64,000 nt of DNA from Paenibacillus lycopersici (GTDB lineage: Bacteria > Bacillota > Bacilli > Paenibacillales > Paenibacillaceae), in contig NZ_CP048209.1 in assembly GCF_010119935.1 (NCBI RefSeq), positions 5,747,001 to 5,811,000 of the forward strand, given 5' to 3'. This document shows, piece after piece, positions 24,482 to 31,466 of the stretch (the first letter of the stretch is position 1; each line of letters starts with the position of its first letter). Position numbers and translations under genes: made by a program. The notes beneath the pieces were generated by a model that saw only the letters and a list, made by a program, of their open reading frames with translations, was not told the DNA's origin and ran no database searches.

Positions 24482-25342
24482 TCATTCCTCGTCCCAAGCA
24501 TCCAGGCCGAGCAGCTTGCGGCCGAGCGGCGTCAGTTCGGGCGAGCTCGCGAACGCCGTCTGCTCCCAGCGGCGCGGATCGCCGGGAAACGCGGGATGAT
24601 TCTCCGGCCCTCTGCGTTCCCGCCACAGTCTGACGCGGCGCGCCCGTTCCTCGTCGCTCCGCTCCGGATACATCGATATATATTGCGCGTAACGCGGCAG
24701 CGTATTGCGGTTATGCCCGTTGCCGTGCGCCAGCAGCACGTCCCAGATGACCAGGTCGCCGGCTTTCCCGGGAATGACTTCGACGTCGTAGCCCGTCAAG
24801 TCCGGCACGCGCGGATTGCGATCCTTCGGCTGCCGCTCCAGATACTGCTCCAGGTCCCGGTAGATCGAGGGCACGCATTGAAATCCGCCCTGATTCGGGG
24901 CCGTATCGGCCAAATAGAGCACGCCCTGCAAGTGGCGTCCCTTCGGAATCGGAGACGGGAGGCTGCTCGTGTCCGTGTCCCAATGGATGAAGCTGTTGTC
25001 CAGATGCTGCTTGTCCGCCTTCGCCGGCAGCTTCATATTCACGCGGTCGATGCTCACCCACAGCTTGCGCTCGTTCAGCAGTTGGCTGAACGCATCGTAG
25101 ACCTCGGGCAGCTGCCGGTTGTCCCACATCGACGGGTGCTGATACAGCTCGACCATGCCGTCCCGGTTCATCACGCCCTGCGGCGGATCATACCAGTTGT
25201 CCGGGTCGGATCCGTCCTTGCCGAGACAGGCCCAGATCGCCTCGATCACCTTGTCGCAATTCGCTTTCGGCACGATGCCTTCCAATTTGACGTAGCCGTT
25301 CCGGCGAAAAAACGCCACCTGCTCCTTCGTGATTGCCGCCAT
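24482..25342 (-). CDS. Phytanoyl-CoA dioxygenase (PhyH)-family Fe(II)/2-oxoglutarate oxygenase
   Basis: 286 residues. Double-stranded beta-helix oxygenase with the iron facial triad HWD (His120, Asp122) and distal His206, and Arg217 positioned to bind 2-oxoglutarate (LPRYAQYISMYP). N-terminal FFRRNGYVKLEGIVP is typical. These enzymes hydroxylate small molecules, including secondary metabolites and, in some bacteria, ectoine-type compatible solutes; the substrate here is unknown. Conserved length. It precedes the truncated NUDIX gene. Confidence 0.85.
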   Translation of the reverse strand: MAAITKEQVAFFRRNGYVKLEGIVPKANCDKVIEAIWACLGKDGSDPDNWYDPPQGVMNRDGMVELYQHPSMWDNRQLPEVYDAFSQLLNERKLWVSIDRVNMKLPAKADKQHLDNSFIHWDTDTSSLPSPIPKGRHLQGVLYLADTAPNQGGFQCVPSIYRDLEQYLERQPKDRNPRVPDLTGYDVEVIPGKAGDLVIWDVLLAHGNGHNRNTLPRYAQYISMYPERSDEERARRVRLWRERRGPENHPAFPGDPRRWEQTAFASSPELTPLGRKLLGLDAWDEE

Positions 25343-25541
25343 GCCGCATCCCTCCGATTTGCAATTTTTGGTTTTGTCCTGCCAATTGCTTCGGCCAATT
25401 GCTTCTGCCGCTTCTCATTTCGCCCGCTTTGCCTCTTATACGACCGGGGATCCAACCCCATCTTCTCATGCTTTGCGCTTGTCCCCTATACGGCTGGAGT
25501 CGGCGGCAGTCTCATTCAGCCGTGCCCCGCCGATGCTTCCG

Positions 25542-26369
25542 CTATTGCAATAGACGCAGCATCTGCACGACCGGCCTGCCGTCGCCCACCAAGCGGACTT
25601 CCCGGCTGCGCAGCTGCGAGGAGCCGTCCCCGTCGAGGAAAACCCCGCCGGCGAGCTTGCCCGCTCCGATTCGCTCGATAATCGCGGCGCGGAATTCGGC
25701 CAGCGTGCCCTTCGTCGTGCTCACGACCAAATAAAGCTTGCCCTCGGCATCGTAGACGGCCGCCGTGCGAAGCCGGGCGTCATCGATATTCGGCGCCTGC
25801 TCCGCTTCGGCCTGCCCCCGCCACGCATCGTCCCGGCCAAGGCTCATGCTGATGCCGCCCTGCGCCCAGTAATGCGCGCGGTCCGTGACGCGCAGCTCCG
25901 CCGAACGGCTGACGGTCTGCACGCTCAGCCGGTTCGCGGCGCCGTCCCAGACGAGCGTACCCCGGGCGTACTTGGCGTTCAGTTCGCCCGATCCGTAGAC
26001 GCCCGGCGCCGCATTGACGGGCAGGCCGTCCGCTTCCGCGATGCTGAGCAGCGCGTCCTGGTAGAAGAACCCGCCGTTCACGCCGTAGAACGGCCCGGCC
26101 GCCACGTTGGCGTGGATCGACACCGGACGGACGTTGTCCGGCCGCGTGATCATGTAGTGCAGCTTCATCCCGTTCGCGGCTTCGGCCTGTCCGTAGACGT
26201 AATCATGCGGCATGTCCAGCTCCTCGTCCTTCGGCTGGCTCGAGCCGAACGGCCGGACGAGCAGAAACAATACCGCGCCCAGCACGAAGACCAATGCCAG
26301 TCCGCCGCAAACGATGGGCAGGAGGAGCGCTGATTTTTGCTTCGTCGTCGTTGATGATTGATTATCCAT
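25542..26369 (-). CDS. Membrane-anchored phosphodiester glycosidase (NAGPA)-family protein
   Basis: 275 residues. One N-terminal TM helix (LLLPIVCGGLALVFVLGAVLF) anchors an extracellular domain. That domain has the NAGPA signature GVNGGFF (~118-124) and near the C-terminus FLDGDGSSQL, a variant of the usual DGGGSS motif. NAGPA-fold proteins remove GlcNAc-1-phosphodiester caps or act on sugar phosphodiesters in teichoic acids and exopolysaccharides. Substrate unknown. Monocistronic, upstream of the dioxygenase. Confidence 0.75.
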   Translation of the reverse strand: MDNQSSTTTKQKSALLLPIVCGGLALVFVLGAVLFLLVRPFGSSQPKDEELDMPHDYVYGQAEAANGMKLHYMITRPDNVRPVSIHANVAAGPFYGVNGGFFYQDALLSIAEADGLPVNAAPGVYGSGELNAKYARGTLVWDGAANRLSVQTVSRSAELRVTDRAHYWAQGGISMSLGRDDAWRGQAEAEQAPNIDDARLRTAAVYDAEGKLYLVVSTTKGTLAEFRAAIIERIGAGKLAGGVFLDGDGSSQLRSREVRLVGDGRPVVQMLRLLQ

Positions 26370-26402
26370 TTCTCCTACCTCTTACGCATGCATGTGGTTG
26401 AC

Positions 26403-26762
26403 TTACGGCGTTTCGGACAGATGCCAGCACACCCCGGCCGGATCGATCAGATGCACCTCGCGTTTGCCCCACGGGAAGAGCGTCGGCTCCTTCGCCTTCA
26501 TGGGGTACGCCTCGCTCCGCGCCATCGCTTCGATGCGCGCCCACCAGCCGTCCAGATCATCGACGGCCAGCTCCAGCATATACTGCTCCTGGAACGCCTG
26601 ATTGTCATAATTCTGCAAGTAGAACTCCTGCTCGCCCAGCCTGAACACGCTGAGCGACGCATCGGCGTAACGCTTCTCGAAGCCGAGCTCCTCGAAGAAC
26701 CGCTGCGCGAGCGCGTAATCCGCGCCGGACGGCACGAACGGCCGCAGCTTAAGCGCGTTCAT
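26403..26762 (-). CDS. VOC (glyoxalase/bleomycin-resistance) family protein
   Basis: 119 residues: one vicinal-oxygen-chelate module pair (RPFVPSGADYALAQRFFEELGF ... HLIDPAGVCWHLSE). Start ATG at 26762 with GAGGTA upstream; a longer open frame runs through the hydrolase gene and is an artefact. The start overlaps the hydrolase stop by 14 bp, so the two are translationally coupled. Metal ligands of true glyoxalases are only partly conserved, so it is more likely a binding or resistance protein than glyoxalase I. Confidence 0.8.
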   Translation of the reverse strand: MNALKLRPFVPSGADYALAQRFFEELGFEKRYADASLSVFRLGEQEFYLQNYDNQAFQEQYMLELAVDDLDGWWARIEAMARSEAYPMKAKEPTLFPWGKREVHLIDPAGVCWHLSETP

Positions 26763-27789
26763 GCTGTACCTCGCGGGTAGGCCAGATGCCGGCGAACCAG
26801 TCGAATGCCAGCTTGCCCGAAATTTGATGGTCGCCTTCGAAGCGGTCGTACGCGAGCAGCGTTTCGGCATTCGACTGGCGATAGATCGCGCGCAGCTTGT
26901 CATGCGCCTCGTCGGCCGCAGCCACCGGGAAGATCGGATCCTCCGTGCCCGCTTCAATCAGCAGCGGCCGCGGCGCGATCAGACCGAGCAAATCCGGCAA
27001 TTCCGCAAGCTGCGACAGGCCGGGAATGAAATTGTCGATGCAGTGGTGGACGGAGAGAATACTCGCTTGAAACGTATTGGCATACCCGCTGACAACGGCT
27101 GCCGCAAGCCGTTCGTCGATGGCCGCGGCGAACGCGGAAACCAAGCCTCCGCCGGAAATGCCCATGCAGCCGATCCGATCCGGCGCCGCATCGCCGCGAG
27201 AGAGGACATAATCCACGCAGCGGAGCGTCTCGAACACGCGGTGGCCGGCCATCGTCTGCCCCATCATGAGCAGGTTCGTGGACAGCCGGTAGCAGGAATC
27301 CCCTTTCTCCGCATCCTCCGCCAGCCTGCGGTCGCCGAAGCCGAGCAGCTCGGGCACGATCGTCAGATGCCCGCGCCGAACGAGCTCGAGCGCGAAATTC
27401 CGCTGGTACCCCGGATCGTCCCCGGTCTTCTCCGAGCCGTCCGGATTCAAGCCGACAAGGTCGCGGCTGCCGTAGCCGTGGCCATGAATGGCAATGACCG
27501 CGCCGCGCTCCCGGTCGTACGTCTTCGGAATCAGGACGTACGCCGGCATCGTCAGCGGCCCGAAGGTCGAGATGGCGATGCGTTCGCGTGTATAGCTGCC
27601 GCAATCGACGGACTCCAGCAGTACGGGCGCCAGCTCCTGCCGCCCTTCGGGTACGCCGAGCAGGCGCACGAACTGTTCCTTCAGCCGGGCGCGCCATGCT
27701 TGCCATTCTTCCGGCGTCCGCGCCTCGAAGCCTTCGGCAGGCTTCACGCTGTCATAGAGATGCTGCAAATAATGATCCGGATTCCGCAT
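26749..27789 (-). CDS. Alpha/beta hydrolase of the acetyl-xylan-esterase / Abhydrolase_7 type
   Basis: 346 residues. HGHGYGSRDLVGL oxyanion region, nucleophile elbow GCMGISGGG (Ser in G-x-S-x-G), acid in EAGTEDPIFP and His in FEGDHQISG complete a catalytic triad. Long N-terminal helix (HYLQHLYDSVKPAEGFEARTP) as in carbohydrate-esterase-like hydrolases. Predicted cytoplasmic (no signal), so it probably de-esterifies imported oligosaccharides or small esters. Start ATG with GGGAGG upstream; followed directly by the VOC gene. Confidence 0.82.
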   Translation of the reverse strand: MRNPDHYLQHLYDSVKPAEGFEARTPEEWQAWRARLKEQFVRLLGVPEGRQELAPVLLESVDCGSYTRERIAISTFGPLTMPAYVLIPKTYDRERGAVIAIHGHGYGSRDLVGLNPDGSEKTGDDPGYQRNFALELVRRGHLTIVPELLGFGDRRLAEDAEKGDSCYRLSTNLLMMGQTMAGHRVFETLRCVDYVLSRGDAAPDRIGCMGISGGGLVSAFAAAIDERLAAAVVSGYANTFQASILSVHHCIDNFIPGLSQLAELPDLLGLIAPRPLLIEAGTEDPIFPVAAADEAHDKLRAIYRQSNAETLLAYDRFEGDHQISGKLAFDWFAGIWPTREVQHERA

Positions 27790-27948
27790 ATTTCGATTCC
27801 TCCCATGGAATAGTGATGGCCATTCGTGTTCATCGTGCTCTGAACCCTTTTCGAGACCGCCCGCCGAACTCCTCCCATTATGGCAAAATCAATGCGTTAT
27901 AAAATCAAAAACAATGACCGGCAAGCCGGCCATTCCAGTCCATGCGAA

Positions 27949-27969
27949 AAAGGGCCTCAGAAGCCCTTT
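27949..27969 (-). terminator. Short hairpin at the end of the LytTR-A gene
   Basis: AAAGGGC and GCCCTTT flank 7 nt; on the minus strand the hairpin is followed by TTTTTCGC. It overlaps the stop codon. Confidence 0.5.
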
Positions 27970-28361
27970 AAGGGATTCAAAGACCCTGATGCGATCAAAT
28001 GCCGGTACTCGGCCGTTTTCGATCGCGATACCGAAACCGATATGTCCCCTCCGCCTTTGAACAGGGCGATGTTGCCGTTGATGCTCAATTGAATGCAATC
28101 GATCAAATTGACATTGACCAGACAGGAGGGATGCAGCAAATCGAACCCGTACGGCAGGAGCATCTGTTGGTACTTCTCCATGTTATCCAGCTGCAGATAC
28201 GTGCCGTCCCTGGTAACGAACATCGGGATCCCCGGCTTGTATCGTTTCGAGCCTTTCGGCGTGACGCCCATGTATAGCACTTCGTTTAAGATATCGATGT
28301 CTCTGCAGACCACTTCACCATTGACCGGCTCTATTTTGACGCCATAAACCGTTATTGGCAT
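27957..28361 (-). CDS. Stand-alone LytTR DNA-binding protein A
   Basis: 134 residues with only a LytTR domain (about 25-120) and a short N-terminal beta segment; no receiver domain and no TM helix. Signature: FVTRDGTYLQLDN, then FDLLHPSCLVNVNLIDCIQL and VSVSRSKTAEYRHLI, corresponding to the 'RIHRSYLVN..hI ... lpvSR' blocks of LytTR. Start ATG at 28361 with AGGGGAG upstream. It is very similar along its length to LytTR-C at 30327-30710. Such proteins bind promoters as dimers on direct repeats; in streptococcal LytTR regulatory systems they are held inactive by a membrane protein. Last gene of the agr-like module. Confidence 0.85.
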   Translation of the reverse strand: MPITVYGVKIEPVNGEVVCRDIDILNEVLYMGVTPKGSKRYKPGIPMFVTRDGTYLQLDNMEKYQQMLLPYGFDLLHPSCLVNVNLIDCIQLSINGNIALFKGGGDISVSVSRSKTAEYRHLIASGSLNPLKGF

Positions 28362-28533
28362 GTGCTCCCCTACTTTATCTTGTTCTTCGCGAGGCGTTGC
28401 GGTTATGTTATCGTAACATGCGGCACTACCGGAATTTGTCGAATGACGTCTATGGAGACAGCAATGCAACATGCTCCGTTTATATTGAACCTCGTCCCGT
28501 GAAATGGTACGGTTAGTTATTTATGGAAGTAAT

Positions 28534-28571
28534 AGAGACTAATCATCCGCAAGACGGGAGAATTAGTCTCT
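28534..28571. terminator. Bidirectional hairpin at the end of LytTR-B
   Basis: AGAGACTAAT and ATTAGTCTCT form a perfect 10-bp stem with an 18-nt loop, followed on the plus strand by TTTTATT. It overlaps the LytTR-B stop codon and separates LytTR-B from LytTR-A. Confidence 0.65.
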
Positions 28572-28940
28572 TTTTATTAAATGACGATATTCTTTTGTTT
28601 TGCTCTTCGAAATATAGACGGCGTGTTCCGGCGCATCTTTGAAATACGCGATGTTCCCGTGCGGAGTAACGACGATACGGTCGACTTTGTTCGTGTTCAC
28701 TAAGAACGAGGATGTAAACAGGTCAAACCCCTGCGCTCTGAGCGCCTTCACATAATGATCCAAATTATAGAGCAGCAGGTACCTTCCGAAGGCCGTATGG
28801 AACAACGGAATACCTGGAGGCAAGTCCCCGTGGCGAGGCGTTACCTCCATATAGAGAATGTCCTCTACTAAATCAATATTCCGGTATTCGATCTGACCGT
28901 TCACCGTATCGATGTTAATGCAATAACTGGATGCTTTCAT
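28563..28940 (-). CDS. Stand-alone LytTR DNA-binding protein B
   Basis: 125 residues from the ATG at 28940 (AAGGA 9 nt upstream). Same architecture as LytTR-A and -C but more diverged: HTAFGRYLLLYNLDHYVKAL, FDLFTSSFLVNTNKVDRIVV, AVYISKSKTKEYRHLIKRD. The Leu-Val-Asn core of the LytTR beta strand is kept while the preceding His/Pro changes to Thr-Ser. It starts 13 bp after the AgrD-like ORF and probably shares its transcript, as agrA shares the agr operon in staphylococci, but it has no receiver domain. Confidence 0.82.
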   Translation of the reverse strand: MKASSYCINIDTVNGQIEYRNIDLVEDILYMEVTPRHGDLPPGIPLFHTAFGRYLLLYNLDHYVKALRAQGFDLFTSSFLVNTNKVDRIVVTPHGNIAYFKDAPEHAVYISKSKTKEYRHLIKRD

Positions 28941-28953
28941 TCGATTGCATTCC

Positions 28954-29085
28954 TTATTTCTTGTCATTTGGAATTGTTACCGATCCAGCCAGCCATTTAA
29001 ATGGAGTGATTTTATCCGTTTTGCTCGCTTTTGGTTCAACCATTTTCGACAGCTGTTTAGCGATCATCCGCTTCATATTCTTCAT
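28954..29085 (-). CDS. Putative AgrD-like autoinducer precursor peptide (no Cys)
   Basis: A 43-codon ORF starting 6 bp after the agrB stop, with GGGGGTG 7 nt before its ATG. The product has a basic amphipathic leader (MKNMKRMIAKQLSKMVE), a hydrophobic patch (TPFKWLAGS) and a charged tail (IPNDKK), the three-part plan of AgrD. There is no cysteine, so a thiolactone is impossible; a lactone through Ser35 (or Thr27) would be required. Position and plan support the call; the exact mature peptide cannot be read. Confidence 0.6.
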   Translation of the reverse strand: MKNMKRMIAKQLSKMVEPKASKTDKITPFKWLAGSVTIPNDKK

Positions 29086-29091
29086 TGTTTT

Positions 29092-29568
29092 TCACCCCCT
29101 TCGTTTAATTAGCGTACCGGACTGCGCCAGGAACGATAGCGCGATAACCGGCATTAAAACAAAGCAATTTAACAGGACGGCAATGACGGGCAATGCAATC
29201 TTTCGCTCGGAATACCGATAGATTAAAGCGGCGGAAAAGATATTCAAGACGATTATGGTTTCATCGTTCAAATGAATATGCGGTATGAACGACAGCAAGC
29301 ATGTCGAAAATATAAAACAATGATCAAGGCTTTTGAAATGAAAACCGCCGGTATGAATCCGCAGCAAAATAAAGCAAACCAAGCCAATGCATGTCGGGAT
29401 GAACTTCCCGGTAAACGCTCCAACAAGCAGAACCGTTGAAATAGCGCCGTAATTATTAAGATGAATCGCTACTAAGGCTGTCAGACGCTCGACGCTGCTC
29501 GTTATTTCATCGTTGCTCTTCTTCATCCACTCCGCTATGACACCGGCTGTCTTAAGAACGACTCCCAA
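29092..29568 (-). CDS. agrB: AgrB-family membrane peptidase (autoinducer-peptide processing)
   Basis: 158 residues from the TTG at 29568 (AGGAG 6 nt upstream). Hydrophobic segments surround RIHTGGFHFKSLDHC, which contains catalytic His77 and Cys84 at the very positions of Staphylococcus aureus AgrB. AgrB cleaves the C-terminal tail of AgrD and forms the ring. The conserved catalytic pair suggests an active enzyme; the adjacent 43-residue ORF is the likely substrate. The start overlaps the end of the membrane-sensor-like gene by 17 bp. Base composition is clearly more AT-rich than the flanking carbohydrate genes. Confidence 0.88.
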   Translation of the reverse strand: MGVVLKTAGVIAEWMKKSNDEITSSVERLTALVAIHLNNYGAISTVLLVGAFTGKFIPTCIGLVCFILLRIHTGGFHFKSLDHCFIFSTCLLSFIPHIHLNDETIIVLNIFSAALIYRYSERKIALPVIAVLLNCFVLMPVIALSFLAQSGTLIKRRG

Positions 29569-30226
29569 TCTTCTCTCTCCTATACGTCAAATATGTAATT
29601 GCAAGGCATAGTACAGTCGCAAGCACTGAAAACGCAATTACACTGAAGCTAAAAACGAAGGAGTACGAAGTTATGCTCAACAGTACAAGGGATAACACGG
29701 AAACGGAGAACATCCTAATCTGCTCTTCATTCAGTTTAATAGTGATGTAGAAATCGTGAGGCGGGCGAATGAACTTTGTTTTGCCCAAGTCATATTTATG
29801 AATGAGGACAGCTATGAAAAAAGCGCTGCACTGGGATGATAGTTGAACGAGCCGCACTTCACTGGAGCTTGTTTCGGAAAGCCCCACTGAAGAGAGCCAG
29901 CCCAAATGACTAAAAATCACGCTAACAATCGCTTGAACGGCAAAATAGCCTGCAATGCCTACCGCCGCAATGATAATGGATCGATGCCATTTGATTTTCA
30001 CAATGTAGCGAAGGCAAATAATCAACAGAACGATATGTACTACTGGATCGATGGCAGCAAAATGAATAACTTCTCGAATGATATAAGAGATGGCAGCCAG
30101 CAATCCGCAAATAATAGAAATTTCTTTGCCATACTCTTTAATCGGGTATTGAAAAACCGACATCATCAAGAAGACAATTGCCATTGTATCTAAGCAATCA
30201 AGCAGTAAATAGATGATTACGTCCAA
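29552..30226 (-). CDS. Polytopic membrane protein resembling an AgrC sensor domain without kinase
   Basis: 224 residues, about seven hydrophobic segments covering nearly the whole chain, ending in a short basic tail (TYLTYRREKIGSRS). There is no histidine-kinase DHp or ATPase domain: the protein stops where a linker to a kinase would begin. Start TTG at 30226 with AGAGAGGA upstream. Placed directly upstream of agrB and co-transcribed. It could bind the peptide signal, as the TM part of AgrC does, or act as a membrane inhibitor of LytTR proteins as HdrM/BrsM do in streptococci. Function is inferred from context only. Confidence 0.7.
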   Translation of the reverse strand: MDVIIYLLLDCLDTMAIVFLMMSVFQYPIKEYGKEISIICGLLAAISYIIREVIHFAAIDPVVHIVLLIICLRYIVKIKWHRSIIIAAVGIAGYFAVQAIVSVIFSHLGWLSSVGLSETSSSEVRLVQLSSQCSAFFIAVLIHKYDLGKTKFIRPPHDFYITIKLNEEQIRMFSVSVLSLVLLSITSYSFVFSFSVIAFSVLATVLCLAITYLTYRREKIGSRS

Positions 30227-30265
30227 ACAAAGTCGTCCTCTCTAACAACATCTGTTAAATCAAAT

Positions 30266-30301
30266 AGTACAGGAAAAATTGACAAATTACTACAGAAAAT
30301 G
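30266..30301. promoter_or_regulatory. Candidate LytTR-binding direct repeats upstream of the membrane/agrBD operon
   Basis: TACAGGAAAA (30268-30277) and TACAGAAAAT (30291-30300) are spaced 23 bp start to start, about two helical turns, as for LytTR sites (AgrA sites contain ACAGTTAAG-like repeats at 21-22 bp). They lie 40-75 bp upstream of the TTG start of the membrane protein. Confidence 0.4.
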
Positions 30302-30326
30302 AATATGATCCTAGTGTTTTTCTACT

Positions 30327-30710
30327 CTACGGCCCTATGGAAATCAAATGCCTGTATTCGGCCGTTTTGTTCCGCGACACAGGGACGAACATATCTCCTC
30401 CATCTACGAAATAGGCGGCATTGCCGTTCATGCTCAATTCGATGCGATCGATCAGATTGACGTTGACCAGGCAAGAAGGATGGAGCAGATCGAACCCATG
30501 CGGCTCGAGGACCTGCTGGTACTTCTCGATGGTGTCCAGCTGCAGGTACGTCCCGTCCCTCGTGACGAACATCGGAATGCCCGCTTTGTATCGCTTCGAG
30601 CCCTTCGGCGTTACTCCCATATATAAAACCTCGTTGATGATATCGATATTCCTGCAGACCACTTCGCCGTCGACCGGCTCGATTCGGATACAATAAACCG
30701 TTCTCCCCAT
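30327..30710 (-). CDS. Stand-alone LytTR DNA-binding protein C
   Basis: 127 residues from the ATG at 30710 (AAGGGGAG upstream). LytTR domain only: FVTRDGTYLQLDT, FDLLHPSCLVNVNLIDRIEL, FVPVSRNKTAEYRHLI. It shares long identical stretches with LytTR-A (for example YMGVTPKGSKRYK and IPMFVTRDGTYLQLD), so the two are recent duplicates flanking the agr-like core. It is the first gene of the module and is divergent from the XRE regulator. Confidence 0.86.
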   Translation of the reverse strand: MGRTVYCIRIEPVDGEVVCRNIDIINEVLYMGVTPKGSKRYKAGIPMFVTRDGTYLQLDTIEKYQQVLEPHGFDLLHPSCLVNVNLIDRIELSMNGNAAYFVDGGDMFVPVSRNKTAEYRHLISIGP

Positions 30711-30858
30711 AAGGCTCCCCTTCTTATCGGCATGTTCTGTGTTCGGTCCTTCGATAACCGGCAGCATATTCGACCGGCACGCCAGCATAAGCAGCCGGCG
30801 TTCAGGACAAACTTAAGCACATGCCGAACGTCTATCCATTTATGACAATTATACCCTT

Positions 30859-30875
30859 TTACTAACTGTCAGTAA
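30859..30875. promoter_or_regulatory. Inverted repeat in the divergent LytTR-C / XRE promoter region
   Basis: TTACTAACTGTCAGTAA is an imperfect palindrome (TTACT/AGTAA arms); a related TTAACTACTGTTAATTAA lies about 45 bp further on. Possible operator of the XRE protein. Confidence 0.35.
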
Positions 30876-30950
30876 ATACATTTCAAACAAATAGTTCATT
30901 ATCATACGCCTTCACATTAACTACTGTTAATTAAGAAAGGGGGCTATCAG

Positions 30951-31292
30951 ATGGACTATGTCTTGCTAGGCAAGCGTCTGCGCGCGGAACGGCAGAAATT
31001 AAATCTGACCCAGGAAAAACTGGCGGAGAAGATCGACGTCTCCGATGCCTATATCGGTCAAATCGAGAGAGGACAACGATCGCTCACGCTCGATACCCTT
31101 GTGAAATTGACGAACAAGCTAGGCGTCACGGTCGATTACTTGCTGCATGACTCGATTCAGGTCGAAGACGAGCAATTCATGAACCAGATCAGGCAAATCA
31201 TGACGGATCGAACCCCGAAGGAGAGACAGATGGCGCTCGATATCTTGAAAATGATGTTTGCGCATCTGGACGATATCCATGCCCAGTCTTAG
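30951..31292 (+). CDS. XRE-family helix-turn-helix regulator
   Basis: 113 residues. Residues 5-62 form a Cro/CI-type HTH (LGKRLRAERQKLNLTQEKLAEKI, DVSDAYIGQIERGQRSLTLDTLVKL), followed by a helical C-terminal tail that may dimerise. Start ATG with AAAGGGGG upstream. Divergent from the LytTR/agr-like module and sharing its 240-bp intergenic region, so it probably controls that module or itself. It resembles host-type SinR/Xre regulators rather than phage repressors, and no phage genes are nearby. Confidence 0.85.
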   Translation: MDYVLLGKRLRAERQKLNLTQEKLAEKIDVSDAYIGQIERGQRSLTLDTLVKLTNKLGVTVDYLLHDSIQVEDEQFMNQIRQIMTDRTPKERQMALDILKMMFAHLDDIHAQS

Positions 31293-31390
31293 GATGCATG
31301 TTATGACGCACGGTCAGGTCCGGCAAGCGGAATCGTCCGGCGTCCGCATTCCCGCCAGCGCAGCTCACGAGCGTCTCTCTAACCATAAGA

Positions 31391-31425
31391 AAACCGGGAG
31401 CCCGCAAGGGTTTCCCGGTTTTTTT
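31391..31425. terminator. Bidirectional terminator between XRE gene and ugpB-like gene
   Basis: AAACCGGGAGCCC pairs with GGGTTTCCCGGTTT over CGCAA (one mismatch), followed by TTTTT on the plus strand and by TTTTC on the minus strand. Confidence 0.85.
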
Positions 31426-31466
31426 GACTTCATCGCGATTGCTTCGTCGCACTTGCATAATCGTTA

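Noticed and set aside
30611..30820. Alternative ORF overlapping the LytTR-C start
   Set aside because: Wrong frame; LytTR-C has a good ribosome binding site at 30710.
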